64,000 nucleotides of DNA from Sorghum bicolor (Eukaryota > Streptophyta > Magnoliopsida > Poales > Poaceae): NCBI RefSeq assembly GCF_000003195.3, contig NC_012873.2:16977202-17041201 (forward strand). The letters run 5' to 3'. The position numbers and the translations under genes were made by a program. The first letter of the stretch is position 1, and each line of letters begins with the position of its first letter. The notes beneath the pieces are model-generated. The model was not told the DNA's origin and did not search any database. It saw only the letters and a list, made by a program, of their open reading frames with translations. Shown here piece after piece: positions 1 through 10,152 of this stretch.

Positions 1-1895
1 AAAATCATGCCGTTGGCACGCTCGACCTGGCCGTTAGTTCGAGGATGGGCCACTGCAGACCAATTCACACAGATGTGATGCTGATCGCAAAAGTCCAAGA
101 ACTTTTTGCCGGTGAACTGGGTGTCGTTGTCGGTGATGATTACGTTGGGGATCCCGAACCGGTGGATGATGTCGGTGAAGAAAAGGACGGCCTGCTCGGA
201 GTGGATGTTGGTGATGGGTCGAGCCTCGATCCATTTGGAGAACTTGTCGATAGCTACCAGCAAGTGGGTGTACCCCCCTTTTGCCTTTTGCAGAGGCCCT
301 ACTAAGTCCAGCCCCCACACCGCAAACAGCCATGTGATGGGGATCATCTGAAGAGCGTGGGCGGGCAAATGTGTCTGTTTGGCGTAGAACTGGCACCCGT
401 GGCATGAGCGTACGAGCTCGATGGCATCAGCTACGGCCGTTGGCCAGTAGAAGCCTTGTCGGAAGGCGTTCCCTACGAGGGTCCATGGAGCAGCATGGTG
501 GCCACAAGCCCCCGAGTGCAGATCCTCGAGGAGTTTCCGGCCTTCTTCCACGGTGATGCAACGCTGCAAGATCCCCGTCGGGCTTCGTCGATATAGCTCG
601 TTGTCCTCGCCATAGATCACATATGACTTGGCCTGTCGAGCGATACAGCGGGCCTCAGATCGATCTTCTGGCAGCTCGCAGCGGATTAGGCAGTCGAGGA
701 ACGGTGTGCGCCAGTCGAACGGTCGACCGGGCCGCTGTTCTACCTCCATCACCTCAGCTGCCATCAATAATGCGTCGACGGTGTCGGTTTGCTGGGCAGG
801 AGCGGCATCGACACCAGCCCCCGAGCCTAAGTCGACGGACGGCTCGTGAAGATCTCTTGAGAACGCGTCAGGTGGTACCGTGCCTCGGGTCGACGCGATC
901 TTGGCGAGTTTGTCGGCTGCCTTGTTGTAGCGTCGGGCGACGTGGACGAGCTCAAGGCCATGGAATTTGTCCTCGAGTCGACGTACTTCCTTGTAGTAAG
1001 CCTCCATTTTCGGGTCGTGGCAGTTTGAGGTCTTCATCACTTGGTCGATGACGAGCTGGGAGTTGCCTCGGACGTCGAGGCGTCGGACTCCTAGCTCGGT
1101 GGCGATCTTGAGACCGTTGACGAGGGCATCGTATTCTGCGACGTTGTTGGATGCGGCAAAGTGAATTCTGATGATGTACCTCATATGAACGCCCAGGGGC
1201 GAGATGAACAGCAGGCCGGCGCCAGCTCCCGTCTTCATGAGAGACCCGTCGAAGTACATCGTCCACAGCTCCGACTGGACTTGAGTTGGGGGGAGTTGGG
1301 AGTCTGTCCATTCCGCGACGAAATCCACCAGGGCCTGTGACTTGATAGCCTTACGGGGCGCATAAGTGAGAGTCTCACTCATGAGCTCGACCGACCATTT
1401 GGCTATTCTTCCTGTGGCCTCCCTATTTTCGATTATCTCGCCCAAGGGGAAGGACGAGACCACCGTGATGGGGTGGCCGAGGAAATAGTGTTGCAGCTTG
1501 CGTCGGGCGAGGATTACGGCGTATATTAGCTTCTGGATTTGAGGGTAACGCATCTTGGTCTCTGAGAGAACCTCGCTGATGAAATAGACCGGTCTCTGGA
1601 CTGGCAACGCATGCCCCTCCTCCTGCCTTTCGACAACCACAGCTGCACTGACGACCTGAGTCGTTGAGGCAACGTTAAGGAGCAGTGGTTCTGCAGGTTG
1701 AGGTGGGACCAGGACCGGTGATGAAGTCAGCGTTTTCTTCAAGTTTTCGAGGGCTTCCTCAGCCTCGGGAGTCCAAGAGAAACGCTCGACTTTCTTCAGG
1801 AGCCGATATAATGGTAACGCCTTTTCTCCTAACCTCGAGATGAAACGGCTCAGCGCCGCTAGGCATCCCGTGACTCTCTGCACACCCTTGATGTC
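1..1895 (-). pseudogene. Element B pol, C-terminal part: RNase H, archaeal-type RNase H and start of integrase
   Basis: Directly after a TGA codon (1896-1898) the same frame continues open to the window edge. In order it shows the end of RT, the usual RNase H (about 1310-1800), a second RNase H with motifs MYFDGS and NNVAEYDAL (about 880-1290), a HHCC-like zinc finger with CHGC near 400, and the integrase core. The integrase has LDLVGP, ITDNDTQF and the stretch ending NGQVERANG at the edge, so the D, D and E residues are present. The second RNase H has GNS where the family has GDS, so a catalytic aspartate appears changed to asparagine. Partial at the window edge. Confidence 0.85.
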
Positions 1896-2699
1896 TCAGA
1901 TCGGCCCCATTCTTGTGATGGCCGAGACTTTCTTGGGGTTGGCCTCGATGCCACGCTGGGAAACAATGTAACCCAGGAGCATGCCTCGGGGCATGCCAAA
2001 AACGCATTTCTCGAGATTGAGCTTGATCTGGTTGGCGCGTAAGCAGCTGAAAGCGATCTCGAGATCCCGGATCAGGTCTCCTTGCCGCTTTGATTTGACG
2101 ACGATGTCGACGACATAGGCCTCAACCGTCGACCCTATGTGCTTGCCAAACACGTGGAGCATGCAGCGTTGATACGTAGCTCCCGCGTTTCGAAGCCCAA
2201 ACAGCATGGTTACATAACAATACATCCCAAAAGGTGTGATAAAAGACGTCACGAGCTGATCGGACTCTTTCATTTTTATTTGGTGGTAACCAGAATATGC
2301 ATCAAGGAAAGAAAGGGTTTCGCATCTCGCAGTAGAATCAACAATTTGATCAATACGTGGTAAAGGAAAAGAAACTTTCGGACATGCTTTATTTAAACTC
2401 GTATAATCAACACACATCCTCATTTTCCCATTCTTTTTCTTAACTAGTACAGGGTTTGCTAACCAGTCGGGATGGTGAACCTCCTTGATGAATCCGGCCG
2501 TCAAAAGCTTATGGATCTCCTCGCCAATGATCTTGCACTTTTCCTCGTCGAATCGGCGCAACCTTTGCTTTACTGGCTTGGAGCTGGCTCGAATTTCCAA
2601 GGAGTGCTCGGCGACTTCCCTCGGTATGCCAAGCATGTCCGAGGGACTCCATGCAAACATGTCGGCGTTTGCACGGAGAAAGTCGACGAGCACAGCTTC
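1896..2699 (-). pseudogene. Element B reverse transcriptase segment, catalytic residue lost
   Basis: Encodes the RT fingers and palm of a Tat-type pol. Landmarks are MFAWSPSDM near the start, LVKKKNGKMRMCVDYTSLNKACPK-type primer/fingers sequence, LDAYSGYHQIKM and FGLRNAGATYQRCM. The catalytic box reads AYVVDIVVKS where the family has YVDD, so the first of the two metal-binding aspartates is valine. The frame is bounded by TAG (2700-2702) on the gag side and TGA (1896-1898) on the RNase H side; both sit where related elements have a sense codon convertible by one C-to-T change. Gag and pol were one frame. Non-functional RT is very likely. Confidence 0.88.
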
Positions 2700-4652
2700 C
2701 TATTTGGGGTCGAGGTCGGCGCTGATCGTCAGCACCTTGTCGTTGGAGTTGTTAGGGTCGAGCGGGATCTTCTTGGTTCCTTCGGCTGGCTCGAAGCTGC
2801 CTGCGTGGCGCTTGGGCTCTGGAGCCTCAGCGGCCAGGGCCTCGAGCTTTGCGATGAGCTCGGTGGAGTTCTCGACTGCCTCCCCATACTCGACGCACTC
2901 AACGTCGCACTCATAAGCGTGCTCGAAGGAGGAGGTGACGGTGATGACGCCTTTGGGACCGGGCATCTTCAGCTTCAAGTAGGTGTAGTTGGGTATAGCC
3001 ATGAACTTGGCGTAGCCCGGGCGCCCGATGATGGCGTGGTACGTGCCCCGGAACCCGACCACCTCAAAGGTGAGGGTCTCCTTCCTGAAGTTGGCCGCCG
3101 TGCCAAAGCTTATCGGTAAGTCGATTCGACCCACTGGCAGCACCTTTTTCCCTGGCACGACGCCATGGAAACCGCCGGCGCTTGGTTGGAGCCGTCCCCT
3201 ATCAATTCCGAGGAGGTCGAGGGTCTCGAGGTAGATGATGTTGAGGCTGCTGCCGCTGTCCATTGGCACCTTTGAAAGCCGGGTGTTGACGATGATGGGG
3301 TCGACGACAAGCGGGTAGACGCCTGGGGCGACTACCCTATCCGGGTGGTCCTCTCGATCGAAAGTGATGGGAGTGCTCGACCAGCTGAGATACTGGGGCA
3401 CCGCCATTCTTGCCGCGAAGACCTCACGTCGTTCCCTTTTGCGCTGCCTGGTGGTCAACTGCGTCGAGGGCCCTCCATAAATCATGTAGCAGTCGTGGAC
3501 GGCTGGGAAGCCGTCGTCATCTTTGTTGTCCTCCTTGCTGCCGCCCTTCTCCTTCTTTGAATCGTCACGCGCATCCTTTTTGAACCCGAGACCGTCGAAA
3601 TGCTTTTTCAGCATACGACAGTCCTTGAGCTTGTGGTTGGCGCCTCTCTTATGGTAAGGGCATGGCGCTTCTAGCATCTTGTCGAAAATGCCTCCATCTG
3701 GAGGGCCTCGAGGCCTCTTGCGTTCCGTGACGGCGACGAGATCGTCGTCGAGGTCTTCCTGCTTGAACTGCCGCGCTTTCTGCTTCTTCTTGTTTTTCTT
3801 GGGCTCTCGACTGGGGGTCCCATCTTCATCGGCGGGCTGCTTGCTTTTCCTTCCTTCATAGCTGAAAAAGGCACCGACTGCTTCCTCCCCTGCTGCGTAG
3901 TTTGCCACTACGTCCATCAGCTCATCGACGGTCTGAGGGCGATTCTGACCCAATTCCCGTACCAGGTCTCGACTGGTGGTACCAGAGACAAAGGCTAGGA
4001 TGACGTCGTGGTCAGGGATATGTGGCAGCTCGGTGCGTTGCTTCGAGAATCGTCGAGCATACTCTCGAAGAGTTTCTCCTGACTTCTGTTTGCACTTGCT
4101 GAGGTCCCACAAGTTCCCGGGCCGTATGTAGGTCCCTTTGAAATTACCCTCGAAGACTCTAACTAAATCGACCCAGTCGTGGATCTGATTAGCTGGAAGT
4201 TCCTCGAGCCACCGACGGGCGGTATCAGAGAGGAAAAGTGGTAGCTGTCTGATGATGGCTCGATCGTCTCCTCGAGCGCCTCCCAGCTGACAAGCCAACC
4301 TGAAGTCTGCCAGCCACAGTTCTGGTTTGGTTTCACCGTTGTATTTCGCGATGCTGGTCGGGGGTTGGAACGGACTGGGTAGTGGTGTGCTGCGGATTGC
4401 CCTGCTGAACACTCATGGGCCTGGTGGCTCGGGGGCCATTCGGTCCTCGTCGCTGTCATACCTCCCGCCACGATGTGCACTGTAACCGCGTTCTTCCGCG
4501 TCCCCATGCCGGCGGCGTCGATTCTCTTCGATGTCATGCCGCGCATCGTGTCGACGCTGATTGTCGACGGGGAGAACGAGCGTGGTCTTTCTTCCTCGAG
4601 GGGGGCAATTGATGGACTGATACCTCCTTTCCATTTTGGGGTGGCTCATCAT
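2700..4652 (-). pseudogene. Element B gag and aspartic protease
   Basis: From 4412 downwards the frame holds the Retrotrans_gag core (WLADFRLA, ARRWLEELPANQI, FKGTYIRPGNLWDLS, ETLREYARRFSKQRTELP). A short Cys/His cluster follows (CPYHKRGANHKLKDC), then a basic/acidic linker and a retropepsin-like domain with active site VPMDSGSS and IIGRPGYAKF. The N-terminal stretch 4413-4652 is in the same frame but separated by TGA (4413-4415). Upstream of about 4650 the frame shifts. The protease DSG triad is intact, but the protein cannot be made whole. It would form the nucleoprotein particle and process the polyprotein. Confidence 0.85.
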
Positions 4653-4728
4653 GCTTTTCAGTGGCAGCTCCTCGTCGTCGAGAAGCCGAGCTTTCGGCTT
4701 GTTGAACTGCCGCCACCTGGAGCAGAGT

Positions 4729-5384
4729 CTATACCTCGTCTCGAATACGTCGGGCTTGGGAGTTCGATAGCTCTGGCATATTGCGCAGCAACATTGTCGC
4801 CGCCACTACATTCTGGCTAGCTCGAGGGAAATGGCTGACAGGCTGCTCTGGCTCTGTGTCTCCGACGATTTGTCGGTGTACCTCTCGAGCGCGTCTGCGG
4901 ACACTTCCGCCAGGCGGGTAGGGCAAGTCTTGCTCGAGGATTTGCTTGAGCAGGATGAGGCGCTCACGATCCTCGTCAAGCTTGGTCTTGAGCTCTCGTA
5001 ACTGCGCGAGTTGCGCGGCCCTGTCTTCCTGTGGAAGCGGGTCGACCTGTCCGTCGTTCCCAGGCGTCCTGGGATCTTCTCTTGCCGCAGGGGCTCGACC
5101 GCCGGCAGCCGCATCCTGCGTCTCGTCGGTAGTTTCTACTGCCCCATCGATGTGATAGCATTCCCTTGTAGGGTCGTAGCTATCGGTCTCGGAGTCGGAG
5201 TCCGGCTCGGCGGCGTAGTAACATCCACGTCCTTCCTCCAGCAGCCGCTGCCTGAGCGAGGTGATCGTGTATCGTCCAGGGCCTAGGCGGCGGAGGCCTC
5301 GTACCCGGGAGAGGTCCAGCAACTCGGACGTCGGCGGCCGTGCTTCGGAGTCACGTGGGAGGACCATTGGTCTTTCCACGTACG
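4729..5384 (-). pseudogene. Element B gag N-terminal region, broken by insertion of element A
   Basis: The frame from 5384 to 4729 encodes an acidic segment (EPDSDSETDSYD), then a charged heptad-like helix (AQLRELKTKLDEDRERL), then an Arg-rich part, and ends at TAG (4729-4731). At 5384 it meets the LTR of element A. Its upstream continuation is at 47184-47651, and the reading phase is the same on both sides of the duplicated GTACG. This N-terminal extension precedes the conserved gag core of Tat-type elements. The function of this part is not known to me beyond likely gag multimerisation through the helix. Confidence 0.75.
5380..5384. repeat. Target-site duplication of element A, left copy (GTACG)
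   Basis: GTACG lies immediately left of the TGTTG start of the LTR and is repeated at 47184-47188, immediately right of the ACA end of the other LTR. A 5-bp duplication is what Ty3/gypsy integrase makes. Confidence 0.97.
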
Positions 5385-6072
5385 TGTTGATGCAAAACTG
5401 GTCTGCAAACACAAAGGGCTAATACCCAATTCAAACGTTAAGGCGTGCCAGCCGATTTGACCTTACTATCGGCAAAGGTGATAACTCGAATACTTTAGTC
5501 CTGACAACAGCGATGCGCCCGGATGTCACGGCTAAGAGGTACTCACGCGGAACTCGAGAACACGCCGAGCTTAAGTCGACGAATTCCTAAGAACTCGTAA
5601 TAAAAGGAAAAAGTATGACGAAGTCGTCGAAAAAGTAGATGCTGGAATATGAGTAAAAACGTGTGTTTGATTGATTTCTTGATTCATTATTACAAGGTCC
5701 TAGGGTTTATATTTATACCCTGCTCAAAGAGCTACAACCAGACACGATTAGAATTCAAATTCCAAATTACACGGAATCCGTATACAAAACGATGCAAATA
5801 ATTAAGGAAATAACAAAACTATCCTTTGTGACAAACCGAAACTCCTCCACATGACAACTGGCAGCTTCCGGACTCCTCCTTTGCATCATCGGCAATCCAT
5901 TTGCCATAGTCATCGGCAGACCTTTTTATCCAGCTATCGGCACCATATTACTGCCTGTGGACTTAGTCACATTCAACCTCTCCCTCATCGGCAACCATCC
6001 TCATCGGCAACCCGCATCGTACTGCCACCCTATCCTGCCATCCTAGACACGTGCCCAAAAACGGTGTCAACA
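5385..6072 (-). repeat. Element A 3' LTR (left LTR)
   Basis: Begins TGTTGATGC and ends GTGTCAACA, giving the usual TG...CA ends within a TGTTG/CAACA inverted repeat. It matches 46496-47183 along its whole 688 bp. TATTTATA near 5711 could be the LTR TATA box read on the minus strand. Six copies of the ATCGGC/GCCGAT hexamer beyond the first base pairs fall in the LTR. Two more LTRs of the family are at 50503-51194 and 58396-59111. Confidence 0.97.
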
Positions 6073-6084
6073 CATGCCCCCCAG
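6073..6084 (-). other. Element A polypurine tract
   Basis: On the minus strand a run CTGGGGGGCATG directly precedes the 3' LTR. The same string stands beside the LTR of element A' (50491-50502), so it is conserved and is the probable plus-strand primer. Confidence 0.7.
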
Positions 6085-6711
6085 TTTCGGAGTATAAAAC
6101 TATTAATGCTCCGAAATTCTCTGCAGTAATGATGCCTTCTCCGCAATTAATGCTCCTAATCTGGTAACCGACAACCTCAATCTGGACAACTCTGATCCTA
6201 ATCCTCCGCAGATTCCTCGAAATCCCCAACTTCCCAAACGGGCATTTTTCCCAGTCGTACATCGGTAACAATACCGTTACAAAGATCTGCCGATGCTCTG
6301 ACCAGGATATTCGTAAAAATGGTTACTTCCCCCCTATCCGCCCATCGGCAAGATGGCCGTTATAGAATATCGCCGATGGACCGACCAGGAGATCTCGCAC
6401 AGTAAAATATCTTCAGATAATGACCGCTTCCCATCAAATCACCTGCACAATCCCTGGATTACCGTGCGAACAGTTACCATATCCACCTGAGTACCCTCGG
6501 GCTTCTCGGATGCGGCAAAGAGATAAGTCGAATTTGCCCTTGCCCATCTTGTCCTATAAATAGTTCCTTCTTGGGTACTCCTCCCCCATCACACCATTCT
6601 ACTATCCAACTTTACTTTTCCAGCGGCGGCGCCATTTACAACCTTCAAGACCTCCGACAAGCACTCCTCTTCATCAACTCCGGTGCCCTCCAACGTCCTC
6701 TTCACGACAAG
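6085..6711 (+). promoter_or_regulatory. Promoter and 5' UTR region of the antisense PMD gene, TATA box at 6555-6562
   Basis: This stretch between the 3' LTR and the antisense gene has no ORF. TATAAATA at 6555-6562 stands 150 bp before the ATG at 6712 and is followed by a C/T-rich leader. The A' copy keeps the same box (50095-50102, minus strand) 143 bp before its ATG, although the surrounding bases have diverged. ATCGGC/GCCGAT occurs several times upstream (about 6281, 6353, 6371). I infer a core promoter firing on the plus strand, opposite to gag-pol. Confidence 0.75.
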
Positions 6712-9700
6712 ATGGCCATTGGCTTCGTCGTCCCTGAGGTCAGATTTCCATCTCATCTTCTGTGTATATTCCTATTCATCCGCAATTCATCTTACTGAAT
6801 ATTCTCCTTTTCCTTTTTCTTTGTATTTTTATTCCCCCAAAATCACTAGGAATTGTCCAATAAAATTGTCAGCCCCACCGATCAACCACACCTTCAATGT
6901 CTCGGTCCTCTAGGGGATTCAGATCCAACCAATCTTATCAACGCAGAAACCAATAGAATCCCCTTTAGAGCTGAAAACTTTTCTGTAGATCTGTGGAAAG
7001 ACACTTTTCGCTCTTGGCCCAGCCCTACCGTAGGGTGGAAAGACTGGTTCTTGAGGGTCAGCAATTCTTATGAAGTCCAGTGGGGTGAGAGGAAGCTAGC
7101 CCAATGCATTAGGCTATCCATTGCCGACATGCACAGGAACGAGTCACTGCTGATAGCTGCATCCTACTTTTGGTCAGACACTCTCAATGCTTTTGTTTTT
7201 GGCCACGGCCCTGCTTCTCCTACCCTTGCCGATGTAGCCATGCTCACTGGGCTAGATATATCTTCTGCCGATAGCACCCACTTTTTTGATACTGCCCCCA
7301 GTGCCAAAGTGGAGACTCGCGCTATCGGCGGTTGGTCAGGGTACATTCAGAAGTACCGCGGGAGAGGGCCTGTCACCATAAAGGAGCAAACCACCTTTCT
7401 GAACATGTGGCTGGACAAGTTTGTATTCTGTGGTCGATCGGCAGGACCGACTTCTGTCTATCTATCGGCAGCAGAAAGACTGGCTAACGGTGGCCAATTT
7501 CCTCTCGGCCGATATTTGCTCAGCGCTGTTTACCACCTTCTTCATCAGGTAGCCCAGAAACTCCTACTTGGCCAATCCATCGGCAACTTGGGAGGCCCCT
7601 GGTGGTTTATCAATGTGTGGCTCAATCTGCACCTGCATAAGCGCCTTGATTTCAACTTGTTCTCCCAGCACTTCCCAAGAGATATAGCCGAAAATCATGT
7701 GTTGGGTGAAGAGGAATCGGCAACGCGTGCCCCCTTGAACTTTGGCGAAGCCGTTATAGTCCTACCCGGTTCTGGGAATAATCCGGATCAGATCGGCCGA
7801 TTCTTCGAGACTCTGTATGAGGGTCTGGCCAGAGATGAACGACCATGGCTGGCTTATGATGACCCAGATAGCATGCTCCCTCTGACCTTCAATCCATTTG
7901 ATGAAGCTCTCGACAGGGATAATGAGGCGATGATGGCAATTGTGACTCCCAGAGCCATTCCAGTGAATTTCTTCGGTAGCATGAAAACTTCTCCCCAGAC
8001 TTACGAATTTTACAATCCATCGGCATTAGCTCGCCAGTTAGCTTTCGGCCAGTTGCCGATTGCACTTCCTTATGCCGATGTGATAAAACCCAGAGAAACC
8101 ATCAACAACCTTCTTGAGTGGACTCGAGTAGCCCAACTACCACCAAACGCCGATGTAGATGTAGATCTGTCAGAATGGGTTCCGGCTGCTTTTATCACTC
8201 AGGCATACAAGTTATGGTGGGCAGAATGGAAAGAGCATCTATTCTGCAGATCGGCACTTTCATACCGCGGCATGATTGACCCCGAATACGAAGTTCCCGA
8301 TGACACTGTAAGTAACTCAAACCAACGTTTCATTTTCTCACTATTACTTCCATCGGCAGCTTACCCTTGTATTCCTTTTGCAGGCTGATAATATTCCTCC
8401 ATCGGTTAGTAGGAGTGGCAAGCCGATCGACTTGTTTCCATCAGGCCCGATTTCCTCAATCGGCCACAATGCTCCCACTCTGGCTTCCATCGTGCATCGG
8501 GGCGTGCGCCTTAGGAAAGTTACGACTAGGAGAACCTAGACATCACCAACGGTAGCTGCTCCCACTCTGGCGCGGGTTTTCAAGGCAATTTGTCAAATCT
8601 TTATCTTTTACGCTGACTATCTTTATATCGGCTTTATTTATACTTATAAACCCTTGTTCGTTTTTGCAGCAAACCAGTGCATCGGCAAAGGTCACACGTC
8701 AAGGTGCCGATGCCACCCAGTCCAGCCAGCCAAAGAGGAAGAGTGTCAAGAGCACCAGGGCCAAAACGAAACGCCAAAAAGTGGCAACTCCCCCTCCTCC
8801 TCCGGTATCTCCAATCCCAGTAGAGTCTTCTCCTTCTTCTCCAGAAGTCCAGACACAGCAAGCGCCATTTCTCCAACCAATGCAGGATGCACCACAGATG
8901 GAAGAATCCCAGCAGGAAGAGCCTCAAACAGAAGGTACATCAGTTGATATGGGTGAACAAACGACTGGTCCGGTGGGTCCAATTATATCATCGGCGGCTC
9001 TCCCGATTCAGACAACCGTTGTTCCCCCTCCAGGTAACATACTTTAACAATACCGTTGCCGATGAACTCATTCTCATTTGTTCTCATAACCTTTCTTGTC
9101 TTCTTTCAATCGATGTCGTCCCATCGGCAACTTTAGCCGATCAACCTGTAGTTCCATCGGCATCTTTGGCCGGTCAGTCCGCAGCTCCGTCAGCACCTCC
9201 CAGTCCAAGGCAAGAGATCGCCTTGAAGCAAGTAAGTCACCGTTTACCGCTAGCATCATTTGCCGATTCTCTGAATATGAGCTAACCTTGCTTTCCCTCC
9301 CAGGAACAAGATTCTCCTGATAGCCTATTTTCCTTTGCCATTGATCTCTCCGAAGAAGAAGGCGAAGAAGCAAGCTCTTCTCAGACAGTTGGCATTACAT
9401 CGGTAGAGATCAGGGCCAGGCTGGAAGAATTGTCAGCTCTCCTTCACCAGGATACAGCGCATTTGGTCGATGACTCCGACCCTACCAAGATCCTGTTCAG
9501 AACTCTCAGAGGCCAAATCCCGGCCGACGTCGAAGAAATCCTGTTCCAAGCCGCTCATCTGGAGAGTCGCCAGCTGCAGTACCAGAGAGCTTCTCGGCGT
9601 CTTGCCGATAGAGCTGCTCAGACTCAACTCTCCGATGAAATGAGGAAAGAGAAACTCCTGACCGATGAGAAGCACAAGAACATCGGTATCCTGAAATCTT

Positions 9701-9999
9701 CAGGAGATGCGCTGAAGCAGAAGATATCCGATCTATCGGCAAGAAGAGAATCTCTGTTGGCGGAACTCAAGGAAGTGGAAAACGCCTTATCCCAAGCCCA
9801 ACAGGAAGAGAACCAATTGCCAGAGACCATCAGGCTTCTTGAGCACGAGCGAAATGTTCATGGTCGCAAGGCACTCCAACTGAAGAAGAAGCTAAAGCCG
9901 ATAGAAGGGTCTGCCGATGATGATATCAAGGAGATAGAAGCAGCCAACCAAATTCGGCTACGTGCTATATCGGCTATCCAGACGCTGCTTAACACGTAG
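6712..9999 (+). CDS. Antisense, intron-containing gene of element A: plant mobile domain (PMD) plus coiled-coil protein
   Basis: My six-exon model is 6712-6738, 6850-8307, 8384-8551, 8670-9033, 9110-9231 and 9304-9999. All introns start GT, all but one end AG, and the phases fit exactly (2835 nt, 945 codons with stop). Exon 2 is a PMD / aminotransferase-like domain (PF10536 type): LADVAMLTGLD, FLNMWLDKFVFC, LGGPWWFINVWLNLHLHKR, EWKEHLFC. Exons 3-5 are Pro/Ser/Gln-rich with a basic KRKS/KTKRQK stretch that could be a nuclear signal. Exon 6 is a long coiled coil (about 9415-9930). Two lesions are seen: TAG in exon 3 (8537-8539) and CAA for CAG at the acceptor before exon 5 (9107-9109). Antisense extra ORFs after pol are known in Tat elements. 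PMD proteins of Arabidopsis (MAIN, MAIL1) act in transposon silencing. The role here is not known. Confidence 0.82.
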
Positions 10000-10152
10000 A
10001 GTTTCCATCGGCATTGTATCTGCGCTTTCCTGCTTCCTCAGCTTTAAGTCTAGCTGATAGGACTGTTATCGGCGCCTAAACTTTTGAAACACCAAGTCTT
10101 GTTCCCAATCATTTGGCTCCAGCCGATAGGAGTGTTATCGGCACCTAAACTT
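10000..10152. other. Spacer between converging pol and antisense gene, with a degenerate direct repeat
   Basis: Pol (minus) and the PMD gene (plus) end tail to tail 153 bp apart. A unit of about 35 bp (AGCYGATAGGASTGTTATCG...) occurs at 10052-10086 and again at 10121-10155. It may hold both 3' ends and polyadenylation signals; no clear AATAAA is seen. Confidence 0.5.

Larger units (their letters stand above)
1..5384 (-). mobile_element. Element B, left part: Tat-lineage Ty3/gypsy retrotransposon (gag, protease, RT, RNase H, integrase)
   Basis: The minus strand reads gag, protease, reverse transcriptase, two RNase H domains and integrase in the Ty3/gypsy order. The element continues past base 1, so its 3' LTR is not seen. 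Its other end lies at 47184-48754, because element A (5385-47183) inserted into its gag; the 5-bp duplication GTACG at 5380-5384 and 47184-47188 proves the two halves were once joined. A second RNase H domain before integrase is a hallmark of the Tat lineage. Coding is interrupted by several stop codons and at least one frameshift, so the copy is not autonomous. The DNA is unusually rich in the tetramer TCGA. Confidence 0.93.

Noticed and set aside
34..405. Minus-strand ORF beginning MPRVPVLRQ
   Set aside because: Out-of-frame shadow of the element B integrase, whose true frame reads through to the window edge.
623..1051. Plus-strand ORF of 142 codons
   Set aside because: Antisense shadow of the GC-rich element B RNase H/integrase region, Arg/Ser-rich, no domain.
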